Shown here: positions 6,120 to 7,939 of the stretch, piece after piece | Numbering within the stretch: the first letter of the stretch is position 1 | Layout of the letters: each line of letters starts with the position of its first letter | NCBI GenBank assembly: GCA_964528095.1 | Contig: CAZGSG010000269.1 | Span: 1 to 7,939, forward strand | DNA: 7,939 nt | Reading direction: 5' to 3' | From: CAZGSG01 sp964528095 | GTDB lineage: Bacteria > Bacteroidota > Bacteroidia > Chitinophagales > Chitinophagaceae | The notes under the pieces: model-generated | Databases searched by the model: none | What the model saw: only the letters and a program-made list of their open reading frames with translations | Told to the model about the DNA's origin: nothing | Translations under genes and position numbers: made by a program

Positions 6120-7478
6120 TTAGATATCATATTTACTCAGCCTCCTGTACAACGCGGTACGTGTAAGACCAAGCTCTTTTGCTGCACGGGTAATATTTCC
6201 GCTGTGTTTTTCAATCACGCGGAGGATCGTATTTTTTTCTATTGCACTTAGTTTTAATTCCGTTGGTTCGGATTCTGTGAACGTCGCGGATTCTATTGGG
6301 GAAAAGATCAGGTCTTCTGCCCTGAACACATCATTGTCAGACATGATCACTGCACGTTCGATCGTGTATTGCAATTCACGCACATTGCCCGGGTAATGAT
6401 AGTTCAGCAGTTTTTCCATTGCCTTTGGCTCAAACTCAAGCACTGGTTTTAAATATTTGCTGCTGTATACCCGGCTGAAATGATTAGCCAGTAAAATAAT
6501 ATCGTTACCCCGTTTGCGCAGGGGTGGCACGATGATCTCTACGGTGTTGATCCGGTATATCAGATCTTTTCGGAACCGGCTTTCATTGGCCAGTTCACTG
6601 ATAGGAACATTCGTGGCACAGATCAGGCGGATATCGAGCGGGATGGCCTCATTGCTCCCCAATCGCATTACCTGCCTGTTTTGCAATACGCTTAAAAGTT
6701 TTGCCTGTTGCTGTAAGGAGATATTGCCGATCTCATCCAGGAACAGCGTGCCACCATTGGCGGCTTCAAACCTCCCCATCCTGTCTTCTCTCGCATCGGT
6801 GAACGCGCCTTTTTTATGACCAAACAATTCACTTTCAAATAAGGTTTCGGTCAGCGCTCCCACATCTACTTTTACAAAGGGTTTATCAGCCCGCATCGAA
6901 TGCTGGTGAATGGCTTTTGCAATACCATCTTTACCTGTACCATTCTCCCCCAGTATCAGGATATTGGCATCAGTTGGCGCTATTTTTTCTACCTTATAAA
7001 ATATCTCTTTAATAATATCTGATTCGCCCAGTAACTCCTTGCCGATAATGGAATCATACTGAAAACTATTGGCCGTACTGGTTTTAGCACTCTTTCGCTT
7101 CAATGCGTCTTTGATCGTACTGAGCAATTTTTCATTGTGCCAGGGCTTTACTACAAAATCAGCTGCTCCTTCCTTTAGCGTACGTACAGCCAGGTCTATA
7201 TCGCCATACGCGGTGACCATGATTACGTCTGTATCAGGTTTAAGTTCTTTTACCTTCTTCAGCCAAAACAATCCTTCATTACCCGTATTGATCGCACTGG
7301 TAAAATTCATGTCCAGCAGGATCATATCAAAAGAGTCTTTCGACAAATGCCAGCGAAGATTTTCCGGATTTTTCTCCGTGACGATCTCCTTCACCTCTGT
7401 TTTTAGCAATAACCGTATTGCTGTCAGCATATCTGTATCGTCGTCCACTACCAGTATCGAGGCGTTCTTTAGGTTCAT
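6120..7478 (-). CDS. NtrC-family sigma-54-dependent response regulator
   Basis: The 452-residue protein has the full three-domain architecture. Receiver (1-125): Asp12-Asp13, phospho-acceptor Asp56, Thr89, Lys111. AAA+ sigma-54 activation domain (about 143-375): Walker A GENGTGKD (177-184), the sigma-54 contact loop as GAFTDA (224-229) instead of GAFTGA, Walker B GGTLFLDEI (242-250), and RFRKDLIYRI (301-310) with the expected arginines. A Fis-type helix-turn-helix follows at about 426-450 (NITRAAKELGLTRTALYRRL). It activates RNA polymerase holding sigma-54 after phosphorylation by the kinase encoded next to it. The frame opens at TTG 7535, but those extra 19 residues translate an AT-rich repeat and come before a normal receiver start, so I use ATG 7478. 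Asp in the GAFTGA loop is a natural variant also seen in NtrX-like proteins. Targets are unknown; the divergent region 7600-7907 is the obvious candidate. Confidence 0.93.
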   Translation of the reverse strand: MNLKNASILVVDDDTDMLTAIRLLLKTEVKEIVTEKNPENLRWHLSKDSFDMILLDMNFTSAINTGNEGLFWLKKVKELKPDTDVIMVTAYGDIDLAVRTLKEGAADFVVKPWHNEKLLSTIKDALKRKSAKTSTANSFQYDSIIGKELLGESDIIKEIFYKVEKIAPTDANILILGENGTGKDGIAKAIHQHSMRADKPFVKVDVGALTETLFESELFGHKKGAFTDAREDRMGRFEAANGGTLFLDEIGNISLQQQAKLLSVLQNRQVMRLGSNEAIPLDIRLICATNVPISELANESRFRKDLIYRINTVEIIVPPLRKRGNDIILLANHFSRVYSSKYLKPVLEFEPKAMEKLLNYHYPGNVRELQYTIERAVIMSDNDVFRAEDLIFSPIESATFTESEPTELKLSAIEKNTILRVIEKHSGNITRAAKELGLTRTALYRRLSKYDI

Positions 7479-7495
7479 TCTGTTTATTTTGAGGG

Positions 7496-7590
7496 AAAAT
7501 TCAAAAGTCAAAATTAAAAATTCAAAAGCTGCCAACCGTAGTTCGTTGGTTGTTAAGGAAACTATTTTTGCATTTTGACTTTTGAATTTT
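7496..7590. repeat. AT-rich inverted repeat upstream of the regulator gene
   Basis: The 19 bases at 7496-7514 are the exact reverse complement of 7572-7590 (core CAAAAGTCAAAA). The 57 bp between contain a smaller dyad, CAACC at 7533-7537 with GGTTG further right. The left side continues into the 20-base sequence shared with 6088-6107. It may be a dispersed intergenic repeat; its AT-rich arms carry promoter-like TAnnTTTG boxes. Confidence 0.65.
7509..7535 (-). promoter_or_regulatory. Promoter for the sigma-54 regulator, inside the AT repeat
   Basis: TAATTTTG (7516-7509, minus strand) is an exact -7 match, with TTG at 7535-7533 16 bp further upstream as a short-spaced -33 candidate. The start would fall near 7502-7500, about 22-24 nt before ATG 7478. 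The -7 box lies within the 20-base repeat shared with 6088-6107. Confidence 0.45.
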
Positions 7591-7640
7591 GAATTTGATT
7601 CTCAGATTGTTCAACTGCAATTATACCATAATTACAAGCC

Positions 7641-7690
7641 GGTGGCAATTAATTTTTTAGGTAAAAACCGGTGCCGGTCATTGTATCGAA
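7641..7690. promoter_or_regulatory. CCGG-rich dyads, possible activator binding sites
   Basis: ACCGGTGCCGGT at 7667-7678 is palindromic at all but the two central bases. A related GCCGGTGGC starts at 7639, and a further AAACCGG follows at about 7688-7694. They lie roughly 80-135 bp left of the sigma-54-like site at 7772, the distance usual for upstream activating sequences of NtrC-type regulators. Binding by the neighbouring regulator is inference. Confidence 0.3.
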
Positions 7691-7771
7691 ACCGGACAAC
7701 CACTGTTCAGTAACGAACGCTTTCGTAGATCACTTTTATATTAATCCACTGTAAATCAGTAGGGTTAGAAA

Positions 7772-7787
7772 CTGGCATATGTTTGCA
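7772..7787 (+). promoter_or_regulatory. Sigma-54-like -24/-12 site with short spacing
   Basis: CTGGCATATGTTTGCA has good TGGCA and TTGCA halves, but only 9 bp lie between GG and GC, where sigma-54 promoters have 10. Its place beside a sigma-54 activator gene and upstream of a rightward leader is suggestive; the spacing fault is a serious objection. Confidence 0.3.
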
Positions 7788-7820
7788 TTGGTATGATCAA
7801 GTTTCTCATGTGTAATTTCG
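7788..7820 (+). promoter_or_regulatory. Alternative Bacteroidota-type promoter
   Basis: TTG at 7788-7790 and TAATTTCG at 7813-7820 (seven of eight to TAnnTTTG), 22 bp apart, could start a rightward transcript near 7826-7830, immediately before the terminator hairpin. It overlaps the sigma-54-like site's downstream side, so the two could compete. Confidence 0.3.
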
Positions 7821-7833
7821 AAATGTTTTTAAT

Positions 7834-7877
7834 CCGCCTGGCTGGGTATTCCTGCCGAAAGCCAGGTGGTTTTTTTT
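7834..7877 (+). terminator. Intrinsic terminator with no upstream gene (leader or small RNA)
   Basis: CCGCCTGGCT (7834-7843) pairs with AGCCAGGTGG (7860-7869), a 10-bp stem with one G-T pair, followed at once by eight T (7870-7877). The loop is 16 nt and contains a possible competing short stem (GGC at 7841 region with GCC at 7854 region). On the minus strand no T-run follows, so the terminator acts rightward. No plus-strand gene precedes it within the window, so it must end a short RNA or act within the leader of the gene starting near 7907. Confidence 0.75.
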
Positions 7878-7906
7878 AAAAGAAAGGAAATATAAAAGTT
7901 TAAACC

Positions 7907-7939
7907 GTGGACAGAGTCATAGCAAAAAAGAAATGGGGC
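7907..7939 (+). CDS. Possible start of an efflux membrane-fusion-like protein (partial)
   Basis: GTG at 7907 opens a frame reading MDRVIAKKKWG to the window edge; an in-frame TAA lies 6 bp upstream at 7901-7903, so GTG is the first possible start. The short charged beginning with KKKW resembles the cytoplasmic N-termini of Bacteroidota HlyD/MacA-type periplasmic adaptor subunits, which precede a membrane anchor. Transporter operons of this type are often found beside sigma-54 regulator/kinase pairs. Only 11 codons are visible, so this is a weak call; an ATG at 7933 in another frame is an alternative. An A/G-rich AAAGGA at 7883-7888 is rather far for a ribosome binding site. Confidence 0.35.
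   Translation, partial: MDRVIAKKKWG

Noticed and set aside
7479..7535. TTG-initiated extension of the regulator by 19 residues
   Set aside because: It translates an AT-rich repeat that contains the probable promoter; ATG 7478 begins a normal receiver domain.
7069..7578. 169-codon plus-strand open frame over the start of the regulator gene
   Set aside because: It is Ser/Phe-rich antisense of a well-supported gene, with no recognisable domain.

Overview
The window looks like chromosomal DNA of a Bacteroidota bacterium, most likely in or near the Chitinophagaceae. The evidence is moderate-to-low GC, AT-rich spacers, several upstream matches to the Bacteroidota -7 element (TAnnTTTG) in place of a sigma-70 -10 box, few Shine-Dalgarno sequences, and protein families typical of that phylum. 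The assignment comes from protein and promoter style only; no database search was possible.

Layout. (1) Positions 1-2004, minus strand: an ATP-grasp ligase-like gene (2004-961), a LysE-type exporter (873-148) and the 5' end of a DinB-family gene (126 to the window edge). The DinB frame is cut by an in-frame TAG at codon 38. (2) Positions 2099-3411, plus strand: an exported or lipid-anchored DUF4190-like membrane protein, then a two-CCG-domain Fe-S protein of the HdrB/LutA/GlpC type. (3) Positions 3413-4356: a small hypothetical gene on the minus strand, converging on the Fe-S gene with one base between stop codons. It diverges, across 29 bp, from a conserved Bacteroidota protein often misnamed 'ABC transporter ATPase'. 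(4) Positions 4357-4661: no gene. This gap holds a nested palindrome, with near-identical 48-51 bp outer arms around a perfect 23-bp hairpin. (5) Positions 4662-7478, minus strand: an NtrC-type sigma-54 response regulator and, downstream of it, its NtrY-like membrane histidine kinase. (6) Positions 7479-7939: AT-rich inverted repeats that carry the regulator's likely promoter, CCGG-rich dyads, a sigma-54-like site, a strong rightward intrinsic terminator with no gene before it, and what may be the first 11 codons of a rightward gene that resembles an efflux membrane-fusion protein.

Working together: the regulator and kinase form a complete two-component system. The divergent 460-bp region beside it has the parts expected of a controlled promoter: dyads about 100 bp upstream, a TGGCA/TTGCA-like site and a terminator in the leader. 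The most notable observations are this leader/terminator arrangement, the promoter-bearing AT repeats around the regulator gene, the nested palindrome, and the nonsense codon in the DinB gene.
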